A DNA stretch of 64,000 nt from Hortaea werneckii (GCA_037044905.1 JBAOKB010000015.1:1-64000), one strand, 5' to 3'; shown: positions 43,831 through 55,855, counted from the first letter of the stretch. Numbers and translations are program-made. The notes: generated by a model not told the origin, from the letters alone.

Positions 43831-44144
43831 TCACTCCCTCTTCCTCTTCCTGCTGCTGTTCAGGATGGCCGCCACCCTCGCCGGCCCACAGCGCTTCGCC
43901 AGCCAGAGCAGGGCGCGCTTCACGAAGACATTCCACAGCTGGTTGCCGCTGGGAGTGTCTTGCGGGGGCGCCGCGAGGATCCAGCGCGGTGGGGGCGTGC
44001 CGGGGCCCTGGTATGTGGGTATATGGTTAGTGGGTGCGTTTTGTGGGATGGAGAGGCGACGGGGAGGATTGATGGATGACTTACGCGGCCTGCTGGTCTG
44101 CGCTTGGCGGCGACGAGGGTGGGGTAGTCGTGTCTGTATGCCAT
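43831..44144 (-). CDS. small spliced hypothetical protein (78 aa)
   Basis: Exon 1 44144-44085 (MAYRHDYPTLVAAKRRPAGR) ends exactly at CGC|GTAAGTC. A 77-bp intron ends ATACCAG, and exon 2 44007-43831 continues in phase (GPGTPPPRWILAAPPQDTPS) to a stop, ending in a basic RKRKRE tail. A canonical donor and acceptor with retained phase support a real gene, but the protein matches nothing I recognise. The donor context (CGC|GTAAGTCAT) is the same as in the 235-bp array units. The tract just upstream is a compound trinucleotide repeat, which would lie in the 5' leader. Confidence 0.45.
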
Positions 44145-44171
44145 TTTTTGGATGGCAGGGACTTCGACTAC

Positions 44172-44245
44172 TGGTGGTGGTGGTGGTGGTGGTGGTGGTG
44201 GTGGTGGTGTTGTTGTTGTTGCTGTTGCTGCTGCTTCTGCTGCTG
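44172..44245. repeat. compound trinucleotide microsatellite (TGG)n(TTG)n(CTG)n
   Basis: About 74 bp of perfect to near-perfect TGG, then TTG, then CTG/CTT repeats, just upstream of the small spliced gene (which reads away from it). On the minus strand an unspliced frame would read poly-Thr/Asn/Ser. Confidence 0.95.
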
Positions 44246-44841
44246 TAGTGGTGGTGGTGAAGCTGTTGTTGTGCTATCACCGTGTGTAATGATTTGGTGG
44301 ATTGGAGAAAGGTTTCGTGAGTCAACTGTGAACTATGAAAAGCTGTGGGGGCCCAAAGGAAAGAGAAGGAAAGAGCGACAAGCTTGGACCGTCATCGGCT
44401 CGTCACAATAGCACTGCAGAATAGGAGCTTGGATCGCACCAGTGGCTGGAGCTTTAATTGTTCCAGAAGATGGAACAAACGGAGGCCTGGCATGTGAAGT
44501 TATGCGCAGTCGACCGATAGCACAACGAGTTTGTCTTGATCATACTGCATTGATTAAGAAGCTTACAGTGGCCGAAGCGATGCAAAGATCGAACTGACTA
44601 TGTGTAAAGCTCGCTTCCTTGGAAGATGCACCGCAGCAAACGCGAACCTAACAAGCCCTTAGCACTCGACTATCAGCGACATGAAGTAAAGTCAACGTCA
44701 GCATGTACTCACCACCATCTTCTATGAACTCTCACCAGTCCGTTGAGGGCGTACTGCTGAAGAAGTCTTTGGGGATGATAGCGAAAAACGAGCAAAGAGA
44801 TATACCAAGAGAGGTATGGACATGCCGCCTGCGTGCAGCAC

Positions 44842-45282
44842 ATGAATCATCCACGAATGACTTCCATCGCAACTCGCACAGCGTTCTCAAATGGCCTGAA
44901 GAAGCAGCCGCCACTTGTTCAACTCCCGGTAGCTACACACCTGGACATACCATCTATGGAGTTTCAGCCCTATAGCAGCAACACAGAGGAAACGAAGCAC
45001 CCTAGAAGCTCCACCATGAGACCAACGACGACGACGACGACGACGACGACGTGTTTGAACGAGGCTCAATGTCTCCGATGGAAAGTCAATGTCTATCTCG
45101 GCCAGCTAGAAAGGCTTTCGATACTTTTGAGGATGGGAATAGAGGGACCGACAATACCTATGGATTCCGAGCACCTGCAGCGTCTCCACCTCGAGAGGCC
45201 TGGACGGAAGGGCTCTGCGCATGCCGGATCTGGCAACCCACGCGGCTGCGAACTTCAAACAGACCATGGTACGCCAGCTTGA
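44842..45282 (+). CDS. possible hypothetical protein (146 aa) with a Thr run
   Basis: ATG-initiated frame (MNHPRMTSIATRTAFSNGLK) through a (ACG)9 microsatellite at 45025-45051 that encodes nine Thr, to a stop at 45282. No domain, signal peptide or splice signal seen. An overlapping frame is also long here, so this may be chance. Confidence 0.2.
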   Translation: MNHPRMTSIATRTAFSNGLKKQPPLVQLPVATHLDIPSMEFQPYSSNTEETKHPRSSTMRPTTTTTTTTTCLNEAQCLRWKVNVYLGQLERLSILLRMGIEGPTIPMDSEHLQRLHLERPGRKGSAHAGSGNPRGCELQTDHGTPA

Positions 45283-46029
45283 TGGTGTCGGGTCAGTCAC
45301 ATGTGGTCAAGCAGCGCTATCAACCTCATACTCGCGGATCGAGCGAATCCAGGCCGGTGACCCAAGCCCACTATGAAAGCCTTCGCCGCTGGTCTCGACT
45401 CTTCGGCTGCGGTTCTCTTGCTTTCAAATGCCACGGTCGTCCAATTTGAGCCTGGCTCTATCGACTCCCACGCTCAGCGTCGCGGTGAACCGTTGGCTGC
45501 AGCATGAAGGACTGGTCAAGGTCGAAAGGCATGAAGACATGAAGTCGCAGCGCTCGGGCGCGTTCCGCACGTTTTCCTCCTGCACGACTTGGCGAAGAGA
45601 AGATGGGCGGCAAAATTCTTCACCGCCGGCTGGAAGAAGAAATGGAGAAGATCGAGAGGGAAAAGCGAAGTTCTCCCATGGGAAGATTGCGGGGCGCGAA
45701 ATCGGATTTCAGTCCCACATTCCAGAGAGCCGAAGGTAGCCGGGCGATAAGCACCAGCGACGGGCGCTGTACCTGCGTCTGGCACCGCTGAGTCCTCCCC
45801 GGCCATGATAACGTCGTCAAAGAGCCGCACAGAATGCCGAGTAGGTATATCAACATCCTCTTCTCTTCTTCTGCCCGTAGGAAGCGTAGCAATCTATTGA
45901 TCTATTGACAAACTCACCCACTTCTCTTTGTCTCCGTCTCAGCAATCCCCATCCACCTGGTGGCCGGCCTTGTCTACGAAGCATTTCTACCTCTTTAATC
46001 ATCGTAATCACAGGCACGCCAGACGCATC
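45283..46029. promoter_or_regulatory. upstream region of proline dehydrogenase
   Basis: No gene recognised. HGATAR cores at 45745-45750 and 45806-45811 lie 220-285 bp before the ATG, with two more at 45317-45322 and 45458-45463. Proline catabolism genes are commonly nitrogen-regulated, but this density is not clearly above background. Confidence 0.35.
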
Positions 46030-47556
46030 ATGAAGCCGGTCGCCATCCGTCTGGAGGGCGGTCTGCTCCAGGCCACCACCGCGAGACACACCACACCCGC
46101 TTGCTCTTCCATCCTTTCCCCTCACATAACCACACAGTCCGCAAGCAGACGGCGGCGGCAGATCCACTCCTCCCCGTCTGGCCGACAGCCTGCGACCATC
46201 CTCGACTCCTCCAACACGCCATCTCCACCGCCAGCAGCGGTAACGGTGAAAGAGCCGGCCAAATCCGGGCCCGACAGCACGCCCGCCCTGGGCTGCTTAC
46301 CTCTCGGCCAGATCCTCCGTAGCTACCTCATCACTTCCGTCTCATCCTCACCAGCCCTGCTCGAAGCCTCGTCCAAGCTGCTCCGCCAGATGCTCGAGAG
46401 CAAGAACTTCCTCTTCTCCCTCGAGCGGAACCCCATTGCTCGTGCCCTCCTCCACGAGACCTTCTACAAGCAGTTCTGCGCCGGTTCCACTAAGCAAGAA
46501 GTTTCCAAGACCACGACTGAGCTCCGTCAGATGGGTTACTCCGGTGTGATTCTCGAGTACGCTCTAGAGGTGTTGAAGGATGCGGAGGGCGACGAGGCCG
46601 TCGACGTCGAGACGTGGAGAGAAGGTATGCTCTCATCGGTGCACATGGCCGACCGCGGAGACTTCCTGGGATTGAAGTGGAGCGGCATGGGCGTCGCGGC
46701 GATGAACCGGATGAAGAAGAACGAGCAGCCGAGCAAGCAGATGAGCGAGGCCATGCACGCAGTCTGCCAAGCCGCAGCCGCAAAAGACATCAGCCTGCTG
46801 CCCGCCGCGGAGGAGACCTGGAGTCTGGACGGTTTCCACCAGTGGTGTCTGGACCTCCAGCGCCAGTACAACACCGCCGGCAAGTCCGTTGTCTACAGCA
46901 CCTACCAAGCCTACCTCAAGCAAACCCCAGAGACCGTTGCCCGCCACCTGCAGATCGCCAAGGACGAGGGCTTCACCCTGGGCCTGAAGCTGGTCCGCGG
47001 CGCATACCTGGGCACCGAAGCCCGCTCGCTCATCTGGGACACGATCGAAGGCACCCACACCTCCTACGACACTATCGCCTCTGCCCTAATCCACCGTCGG
47101 GACAACGACCTCGTGCGCCCCTTCAACAAGTCCTCCTCCGAGGGTTTCTGGCCCAGCACCAACGTCATGCTAGCCACCCACAACGCCGTGTCCGTCCGTC
47201 TCGCACAAGAACACCGCCGGGCCCAAGCCGCCCGCGGCGAAGAACTGACAACGCTCACCTTCGCCCAGCTGCAGGGCATGGCGGACGAAGTCTCCACCTC
47301 TCTGATCGCCGCAGCGCGCGCGAGCGAGCAAGAACGCCAGGCCCTCGGTCTGTCGCAGGAGGAGAACTTCAAGCGCGGGGCGGTCAAGGAGAAGGTCTTC
47401 AAGTGCACCACTTGGGGCACGATGCACCAGTGTCTGAACTACCTGCTGCGGCGCGCGGCGGAGAACAAGGACGCCGCGAGCCGGACCAAGGACACCCGGC
47501 TTGCGATGGGGGCGGAGCTGCGGAGGAGGGTGAAGGCGACGTTTGGGTTGGCTTAG
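46030..47556 (+). CDS. put1: proline dehydrogenase, mitochondrial (Put1/PrnD)
   Basis: FAD enzyme of the inner mitochondrial membrane that oxidises L-proline to pyrroline-5-carboxylate, the first step of proline use. Intronless, 508 residues from the ATG at 46030. The N-terminus is Arg/Ser/Thr-rich with no acidic residues apart from one early Glu (MKPVAIRLEGGLLQATTARH, then SRRRRQIHSS), a good presequence. The PRODH barrel begins at about residue 100. Signatures are LDLQRQYNTAGKSVVYSTYQAYLK, EGFTLGLKLVRGAYLGTEAR (substrate/FAD contacts), VMLATHNAVSV and the C-terminal LRRAAENKDAASRT with the family's Arg pair region. Length is normal. No neighbouring pyrroline-5-carboxylate dehydrogenase or proline permease is present, so there is no prn-like cluster. 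Confidence 0.93.
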   Translation: MKPVAIRLEGGLLQATTARHTTPACSSILSPHITTQSASRRRRQIHSSPSGRQPATILDSSNTPSPPPAAVTVKEPAKSGPDSTPALGCLPLGQILRSYLITSVSSSPALLEASSKLLRQMLESKNFLFSLERNPIARALLHETFYKQFCAGSTKQEVSKTTTELRQMGYSGVILEYALEVLKDAEGDEAVDVETWREGMLSSVHMADRGDFLGLKWSGMGVAAMNRMKKNEQPSKQMSEAMHAVCQAAAAKDISLLPAAEETWSLDGFHQWCLDLQRQYNTAGKSVVYSTYQAYLKQTPETVARHLQIAKDEGFTLGLKLVRGAYLGTEARSLIWDTIEGTHTSYDTIASALIHRRDNDLVRPFNKSSSEGFWPSTNVMLATHNAVSVRLAQEHRRAQAARGEELTTLTFAQLQGMADEVSTSLIAAARASEQERQALGLSQEENFKRGAVKEKVFKCTTWGTMHQCLNYLLRRAAENKDAASRTKDTRLAMGAELRRRVKATFGLA

Positions 47557-49977
47557 GGGAGCTTGTGGATGAGACGATGCATGGTTATGATTTGGAAGGG
47601 AATTGGTTTTCTTGTTGCATGGCATTGCGGTGGCGTATGGAGATTCGGTTTCGTTTCGGGACATTGGGCCGGTGTTTTGTATAGGCCATGGTAGTCTTGA
47701 GATAGAATGATGAGTGCCTCTATTTATATGCCTGCAGAGGCATCCTAAAGCGAATTTTTCGACACCGTTTTGTCTTACTTTTTTCTTCTTTTCTACTTCA
47801 TGCCTGCTCACAGTGCTCATGAGGAATTACCTCCTTGTCTGACGTCTCCAGCAATTATGTAACATCCTGGCTTTTGGAGGCCTGGAACTCTCAGGTTGAG
47901 AGCCGAGGGAGCAATGGATACTCCGTCGGGGTTGCCGCAGCAGATATGGGCAGCTCTCGGCCTTATTAGCTTCTCCTACGCTTGAAACATGCTTGGCAGT
48001 ACAAAATCACGGTGACCTTTTTTCTTCTTTTTCCAAATCAAAAACACAAAAGAAAACCAGACACGAATAACAAGGGAGCTAGGAGAGAGAACAAGACCCT
48101 TGGCCCTTGAGAAAGACCTCGATGCTTTAGGAAAATGAGGACAATATATGAGAAGGACCTGCCTTTGCTTAGAGAAATTCTAGATTCCTGTGCTATTTCC
48201 TCACTCGCTGTATTCCTATTTTTTATCTTTTTCCCCTCGGATAAGGTACACTACGGGGCTTCTCGCAACGACAGGATGCCTTGAGCAGGATAACGGTAGC
48301 AGACCGCTTGATCTCCCATTGCATAGCAGTACTTGAGTCCTGCACTCTTCGCTCGCTCAAAGTGCTCGTACTTGTATCTATTTTTCGACTGGGAAGTCAT
48401 GTATTCCAGGAGCTTCTTGCAAAAGCAGTGTAGGGAAACACAGCGAACATCTACAGTCGGGGGTTTGGAAGGTGGTCCGCACCAGGTTCGAGAGCCTCGA
48501 GCTGTCCTATGTCTCTCCCTTTGTGTTGTCAAGTCACTCTCTACGTACTGCTTCGACTCCTTTTTGAGCGGCGATCTACATAGTTTGTACAGATCATCTT
48601 TCTTCCACTAAGTGTCACCAACTCGAAAGGGAAGGCTGATACGACTCGTTCTTGCATATGTCTCAGATTGGTATGTAAGCTACTGTCTTGACTCTACGGT
48701 TCTTGTATTCTCCTGAAATCCTCAACCTACTTCTCAAGCCCATGACCCTACTAGGCTCAACCTTCCTAGCCTTTCGGCTTCGAGCCTTGACCGGAGGTCT
48801 GCTGTCTCGTGTACTGTATCACGCTGGGGCTGGCTGTCCGTAGTTCTGCGAAGAAAAGCCATCCTGATTTCCGATGCCATTGCGTCTTTGTTGACGATGA
48901 GCTGTGGTGGCACATTTTGGGAGTATGGGAGAGTTGTCAGATATCCAATGCTGGTGTGACCCTGTGAAATAAGGGGTGGAAGGCTGGTCTGCTGGTCAAC
49001 GGCCATCGTACCCCGCTACTTCTTTAGCAGCGACTCTGGCTACTTGGTCTCGGGGCTGATGAGGTGGCAATGGAGGCCGCTACGTGTAGATGCATGTAAA
49101 GCTGTCTACGGCATGGGGTTTTGGAGTGTTCATGTTGATAGGCATTCGAGGTTGAAGCGTCGGAGGAGCCAGGGGCTATGCGCAAGTAGTGCCGGACTTG
49201 GACCGGCATGGATGAGTTTGCTACCCAGGGCATTGTATGTCGGTCTACAAGAATATCAACACTTCTTGCAACGGTCATAACACTGTTTCTGTTCACTCAA
49301 GCTTGTAGCGCGGCTACTGGCGCCCGTAGCAGGCCATTATGGCGTGTTCTTTGTAGCCCCGTGGTCGTGCTTTGCCACCACTAGCAGATCTTTTGGGGGA
49401 AAGAGCACTTGGTGGTCGTCATTTCCGTGCACTGCAAGAGCAAAGGAGGATGAGCTCTTCTTCCCTTCGGTTCACCGGATGGTTTTGTTTAGGGACGGGT
49501 ACGATCCGGTTCAAGTTCCTCCTAGTCCTTAGGTCTACTATATCGATATCCGAGCCCCCTGTCTGTCTTCCGCACAGTGTGTGTTGCTCCCGAGGCCATG
49601 AGCACCTCGAGGGTGACAAAGAAGGTGCCGCCTTGGCGTTCCGCTTTCCTTTGGCGTGACAGGCTCCCAGCTTCATCCACCACCCCTCGAGCACGACCCA
49701 CACAAACCACGCTCAAAACACACGAAACTCGGCACACAGCACCAGATTCTCTGTCTGATCGCCTTCTGCCTTGAATTGAGTGTTTCCGGCTCAAGGCGCG
49801 GGCGGGAGACCGAGATATGTGAGTCGTCGCCTCTGGCTTCAGCGGCGGGCTGCGAAGCCAGTCCTACCACACACACCTCATACCAAGGCTCCTGCCTCGC
49901 AGGTAACTCTCGGAGCTTCATTAGAATGCCTCTGATTCGCTCTGGTATGATTTTCATGAGCCATCATAAGCTCGTTG
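47557..49977. other. start of a nearly 14-kb gene desert
   Basis: No gene supported. Minus-strand frames at 48734-49006 (starting ATG at 49006) and 49522-49794 have some coding character but no family match and no splice model. Composition is not AT-rich, so this does not look like RIP-eroded DNA. Confidence 0.35.
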
Positions 49978-50211
49978 TCATGTGCTGACTCGAGAGGGCA
50001 GGAGGTCCGCTCCGCCCACCCCCGGCGTTAACACCGCTTCGGCGCGAGGACAGCAGCAACAACACCTCTTGACAGCTTTCACAGCCTTCGAGATACCTCG
50101 AATGAGCTCGAAGACTGTCAGAAGGGTCATCAGGCCTTCATGCCGCAAGGGCAGCGCCAATTCTGTGGGCGTCACCCCTTGCAGGTCCTCGAAGCCGAGC
50201 GGCGCCTCCAT
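49978..50211 (-). pseudogene. ankyrin-repeat-like fragment
   Basis: ATG at 50211, 77 codons. EDLQGVTPTELAL followed by RHEGLMTLLTVFELI fits one ankyrin unit (D-x-x-G-x-T-P-x-x-x-A, then G-x-x-x-L-L). Only one unit is visible, and flanking sequence gives no continuation. It is either an exon remnant of an ankyrin protein or a chance match. Confidence 0.3.
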
Positions 50212-51136
50212 GCGACGGGCGAGGCCAACAACACCTTCCCTTCACTAAATTCTTCCTCGTTTCTTCAGAGCCTAAGAGTATGAGATAACGGCCTCCTTGA
50301 GAACAGGCTAATCTGTTCCGAGACTGAGACTCCTATTCCCCCGTACCATGACCCGGCGGCGAACACAGAATCCCGTATCGGACCCACTACCGACGCTGGC
50401 ATGCAGCACGAACATCATCAGGACCGGTTGATGCAGAGCGTGCGTTGGCCGCCTTTCATGCTAAGATGCAGCATTTAGGTCGACATATCGTCGTACCACT
50501 GCACTCCCGCCAGGTGCACTCCCATCAGGACCTCGCTTCGGGTGCGGCGTCGCAAGATGGTCTCTTTTCTCGACCACAACAATATCAAACATCCTCGCAA
50601 GATCATTCGGTCGCTGTGTACTCGCCATGACGGACTTACAATGCCAATGAAGCTCCTGTATGCCAATGCTCGAGAGCTGAGAAGCCGAGCTCACGTAACT
50701 TCAGACCCATCTGGAAGAGGTGGTATTCAAGAGTTGGCTCGCGACACTCTTCTGGACCAGGATATCCAGGAAGATGCTTTCGACTTTATACATATACTGG
50801 CGAGCCTTCAGTGGCCCAGTACGCTTCTAAGGACAAGCCGGCCATTGAGGACCTACGGGGGTCTTGATATCGTGTAATAGCTCTCCATCGGCCGGGATGG
50901 AGCAGAAGAAGCAAAGCCTGCAGCGACATATCGTGTATTCATATTGCCTTCAGCACACGGTAAGGCGTCCGAAACTCGGGGGATCCAGCAATACGTGAGC
51001 CTCATAAGCTCCGTGCAAGATGGAACGGCCTTCTATTGGAAACATGGGATACCCGGAGGTCCACGCTGTCGAGTCTCTGCTCCAGCATGAGGATTAGGAT
51101 CAGCAATCATGGACGACTGCCAGCCATCTTCTCAAA
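50212..51136. other. no gene recognised
   Basis: Overlapping open frames on both strands (50461-50694 minus; 50542-50877 plus). Neither has a recognisable domain or a clear start context. Confidence 0.3.
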
Positions 51137-51680
51137 GGGCTTGATGTGTTCGTCGCCCGTTCTGGAACCCGGAATGGCCGTCAGGTATTCGGCGACCTCT
51201 GGCCCCGTGGACGGCATCTGACTTGGGCTTGATGTTCTCATCGCCCGTTCCGGACTCTGGACGGACCATTGAGCTTTGTCTCCACCTGCCTCTTGGAAGG
51301 CTTTTTCTCGTGGGCTTGATGGAAACATCGCCCACTTCGGATCCTCGAATGGCCTTTCGACTGCTCCCTTCTCAGAGACCCGGTGGATAGCACCAACCTC
51401 TCGGGCTTGATGCAGACATCGCCTGTTCTGGATTCCGGAAAAGCTTTCGAGCCTTGCAACCAATAATTTTATGGGCGGTAGACTCCGGCGGGCATGACGA
51501 ACTCGTCGCCCGCTCCGAACTCTAGAAGACTCCTCGACTCTGCCTTATACTCTCCTTGGATTGTTTCCTTAAGGGCTTGATGGAAACATCGCTCGTCCTC
51601 GACCGTAGAGCTGTTGAGCCGTGTCTCCAGTGTGCCACTCGACCGCTCTCTTCTTGCGTGCTTCAGAATCGCCCATGTCG
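51137..51680. repeat. about 88-bp minisatellite, six to seven units, each with a short hairpin
   Basis: The anchor GGGCTTGATG recurs at 51137, 51225, 51312, 51403, 51490 (variant GGGCATGACG), 51573 and, degenerate, about 51657: spacings 88, 87, 91, 87, 83 and 84. In the best units it is followed after four bases by CATCGCCC, making a stem GGGC..GATG/CATC..GCCC. The minus strand is open for 118 codons across it (51107-51463), but because the period is not a multiple of three the units are read in different frames. That argues against protein-level selection. Confidence 0.85.
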
Positions 51681-54600
51681 ACCACTATGGTGTTTTTGAG
51701 CATTTTGTTTCCAAGGAACGCAGCATGCCCTCAACTCTCAACGTAAGGACTGCGGACTCTTCAGTCCACCGGGTCGGACATCTCGAGTTGTCGCTCTGGA
51801 AGCCGCTATCTACTCCTTTGGCTCTGGGAGACCGGGCTGTCGTATCGTCGCCCATGCATTGTGCCTCTCTTTCGACCACCCCAACTCAATCTCTGGCTTG
51901 TTGTCTCTTTCTACGTGTCCCTTCTCCCACGGCTATTGTGTGAGGGGCCTCTTTTCATAGAAGACCGTTGGAGTGGGCTCTGGTCGAAGCGAAGAAGCAG
52001 ATTCGGATCCCCGTCGCCCTCTGTCGCCTTACATGGTCCCGAGAGTACTCAGCAGGCTAATACGATTCAGTAATACCCGAGTGCCAAACATTGTTGGCTT
52101 TGGCGAGCTGCTTGGTCAGCCCATGTAAGTCCGCGCTCACTCATTGACTGCAGCAGCACACTGTCTTTGGACAGGTTGCCGGTGCTCTTCCCACCTGAGC
52201 CAGGTCCATCTCGTTCGAGGAGGCCTGAGAGCTGTAGCCTACAGGCCAAGCTCGATAGAATTGCTCTAGATGTGGCCGCTTTCGCCTGGTCCCTTCGAAC
52301 TTGCCTTCCCGGCCCTTTGGTTGATGGGTGCCGACCGGAGACCGAACCCCATAGATTGAAGACACATCCATCGTACATCTGAGGCACACTGGCTAGAGGC
52401 ATCAATGGCCCGTTAGACCCTTTGTGTCACGATGGCTTCAAGAAGAGTTTGCCCGAATGGCCTGCACAAGTGCTGGATACCCGGGTACTCCTGCCTCCAG
52501 ACCTCGGTATCCTATTGTCCTCTGCCGACTGCTCTTTCTGGGCGAGCTGGTCACTCGGCCTCTCTATCCATTGCCTTGACTAGTGATCACGGTTCGACTT
52601 GACGCTCTTCCTGTGCGCTGTTTCGGCTTCTTGCTCTGAGGATTGCTTAATTGAGCGCTGAGAGAGCTTCCCATTGCCTCTGAAACATGCTCACAGAGAT
52701 TGCCGGTAACGACCGGAGGACTCCAGAATCATTTCCGGATTCCAAAAAAGTCCCTTTATCCCAACTGCGGCGCCTGGTATTCGTCGGGACGCTTTTTCGC
52801 TCTGCGGTCTCTCGACATGGAGGCATAGCGTCCACATGGAGAAGCATGCACCGTCTAGCTGTCCGTGTCTTGTCGTCTTGGGTCCGCCATCGGACTGTGC
52901 GATGGCTACCCGTTCCCTTTGAGTCCCCACCACTAAACTTTTGCCAGCTTTCTCAGTACACTGACATCTCGACCGACTGAATGGTTTGGCGTGAGCCTAC
53001 GCTGAATGGCCGCCTTTCTTCGCTTCAGAACCTATCCCATGCTTGCACCGCCCCTGCCTGGACTAATCGCTACGTGCCTTGGACTCGTAATCTTGGGCAG
53101 TGTCGGCAATGTACCTCTCGGGATTGGCATCTCTCAGGAATGACTGCTCTGAAGTCCCACTTTCTTAACCTGCTCGTCTTCCACTCGCCTCTTCTTCCCT
53201 CCCCTACACTGGTGCGCTCTTCATGGTGATGCTTTCAAAGCCCACGAGGATGACCCAGCCTTCCCCCATCTCTTCTCCGAACGCTCTCCATCGATGTGCG
53301 ATTCATGAGGCTTGTGGACTCCGTGAAGCAACTTGCCGTCCTGCGCCCTTGTTTCAAGCTGCGTCTTATCGGTGTGTCCTTCAGTTCGCATATTTCGTCG
53401 GCGCCTTCTTTGGTCTTCTGCTTGTAATTCCCTTACCGGCGAGCGTAGGTCTGTGGCGCTCCATCAAGCCCTGTGGAACTAGCACCTGTGCGATGCACTC
53501 CTATCTTGCTGCGGAAGCACTTTTTAAGTCCCGTAGAGCTCAACTTTGGTCTCATTTCTGGCGCCATGGATCGTCGAGCTGCTCCCATGATTTTTGTCCT
53601 GTGGTGAGCCCATCGTGGCCTACAAGGTCTCTCTCATTGCATCGCCTGCGCTGTCAGAGCATGCTCGCTCCCAGCTATCCCTTTTCATCACGGAACACAG
53701 CCGGCGGCCGCGCTTGGTGTGGCACTTTTGCCCGATGCGTAAGGCTTGGGTGTCGTCTGCTTGGTCGTCCACATGATGAATATGCCGGCTTGAAGATATG
53801 GAGAATGAGACTCGCGGTGGGGAGGATCTGAAAGCATTCTGTAGCTCGAGCAGCTTCGGTCTAGGCGGAAGGCTCGGTGGGCGTTCTCTTGCCAGCGGAA
53901 GGTGCAGCTCCGAACGCTATCGGCGGCGTTTGTGCAGGAGGGATGGGTTTATCGTTCGATAGGTTGGGATGTCTCGTTCTCAGAGCTGGATGGGCGATAT
54001 CGAGCGGATATGGGCTTGTAGTGGCTGTAGCTGGCATCACCTCTCGGAATGCGCCTTGGCCTGGCGCTGAAGGCGATCGTGCCGTTGAAGGGGAGGGAGG
54101 AGGACTTTGAGATAGCGCTGTAGAAGCGTTTCATGGACTGATCGAATCGCCGCTGAAATTCTTGTCTCGCCGAAGGTCTAACCTGGTTGCGTCTCATGGC
54201 CGTTCCTCGCCGGTTGGCGCGGTCTACGCCTCTTGGTCTCGTCGCATCTTCTTGTAATGACGGTCAGACGCTCGGATAGCTTTGTATCGTGAGCAGAGCT
54301 TCCGTACTTTGGCTTTAGTTCCATTGGTAGATTTTCGATTGAGGAGTCGAAGGTGGTTGGTTCATGGGACTGCAGAGAAGTCGTTCAAGGCCCTGGAAGC
54401 GCAAGATTTTGCATTCGCCGCGCCTCAATCAAGCGCGTCTTTGCTGGTGCGCTTGTTGTCTCAGTGAGGACAGGTCGTAATCCATATCATGTTCTTGTGC
54501 TGCACCGGCATCAAAGGCGTTGGACTGGCAAATCGTTGCTCTGCAAGAGCGGAATCTGAGTCTTGCCGAGGTGGCAAAAGGGGGGTAGATCATGATAACC

Positions 54601-55855
54601 AAACAGCGCCATGTATTGTTCTCTCTCACATACGCAAAACCTTTGGAAGCCTTCTCGCCTTTCCGCAGTATGTGCCAATGCTCCTTCTGGTCCTCGTGAA
54701 CCTCGTCCAGGTCTCAGCCCACGAAGGTTCCCGCCCTTCCAGCCATGCCTTTGTCCTTCCTTCGCTCTTGAAATCTCGCGCTCTAGCTTTCTTTCGATCA
54801 AGCCAGCGACTTTGCGCGTGAAGAGGGTCTTAATCGTGGTTGGAGCAAGTTTGGTGTCGCGGCAGGTGGATGAAGGGTGGAATATGGGTGCCGCTGGCAA
54901 CTTACCAGGAAAAGGGTGCAGGGAAGGCTGTTTTGAGATGATCGCTCCATCAGTACCATTTGGGTCAATGCCACACGCCTTTTCATGATGAACATTGCAA
55001 CGGACTCGATTTTACTCGTTTCCCTTCGCGCTCGCCACCCAAGCCCAGCTTCGGTCGTGTCAGCGGCAGTATCAAATTTCCCTTGACGCGCGCCTTGCAC
55101 CAATCTTGGAGCCGCTCTTTGGCCGTATCTAGCCACTATGTTGGGAAGTTTTGTTCTCGTCTACCACGCGATGTTGGTGCCGCAGTCTTGCAGTGCTGCT
55201 TCGTTGCCGTTCACGCTGCATTCTCGTATCAACAGAACTATGACTGTCCAACAAAATGTCACCCGGATGTTGCATTTCGTTTGCCAACGGCGCTATGGTC
55301 GTGTTGCAGTGGTTTCAGAGCTAAGATCTGCAATGTGTCGCCGGGCATACCTGCGTCGGTATGCGTGTTTGCTCAAGCAAGCCGGCATCGCGCAGCTCTC
55401 TGCGTCTTTCCGAGCCCTGCAATGCATCAAGGTGGAGTCTTTGGAGATTGTAGGGGCTGCACAGGCACGATTGCTGTATGAACATTCAGTGCGATTGTTT
55501 TGGCGGCTACGGTGGGCTAGGTGCGTTGAGTGCAAGACGCTATAGAATGATTGAAAGCTCTTAGCACGATCAGTCAACTCAGCATGATGGTCTTGATATG
55601 AACCCAGGATCAGTATCCTTTGTTTAAGGCCCTCGGGTGTATAATAGGCGTGTCTACCTAGGCAGAGGAGTGTTTGTGTGGCAAAACGAAGGCACGGGAA
55701 CACGTCACGGCAAGGCAGCAAAAACGACCATAACCGGCGTTCGAAACGCGGACTGATCAATACCATCAAGAGTTTCCGCTCCAACGCAACAAACAGCAAA
55801 ACATCATCACTGTCAGTTGCAAAAAGTCTTAAAAAAAAGATCTTGGCCAATGGCC
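51681..55855. other. gene desert, continued
   Basis: The longest ATG frame is 53223-53831 on the plus strand (202 codons, Cys- and Ser-rich, no domain), probably the shadow of nothing known. Shorter frames at 54511-54900 and 55138-55545 also match nothing. No terminal inverted repeats, transposase or reverse-transcriptase motifs were found by eye. Confidence 0.35.

Noticed and set aside
53223..53831. 202-codon plus frame in the desert
   Set aside because: Mildly long for chance but Cys/Ser/Leu-rich with no domain; not enough to call a gene.
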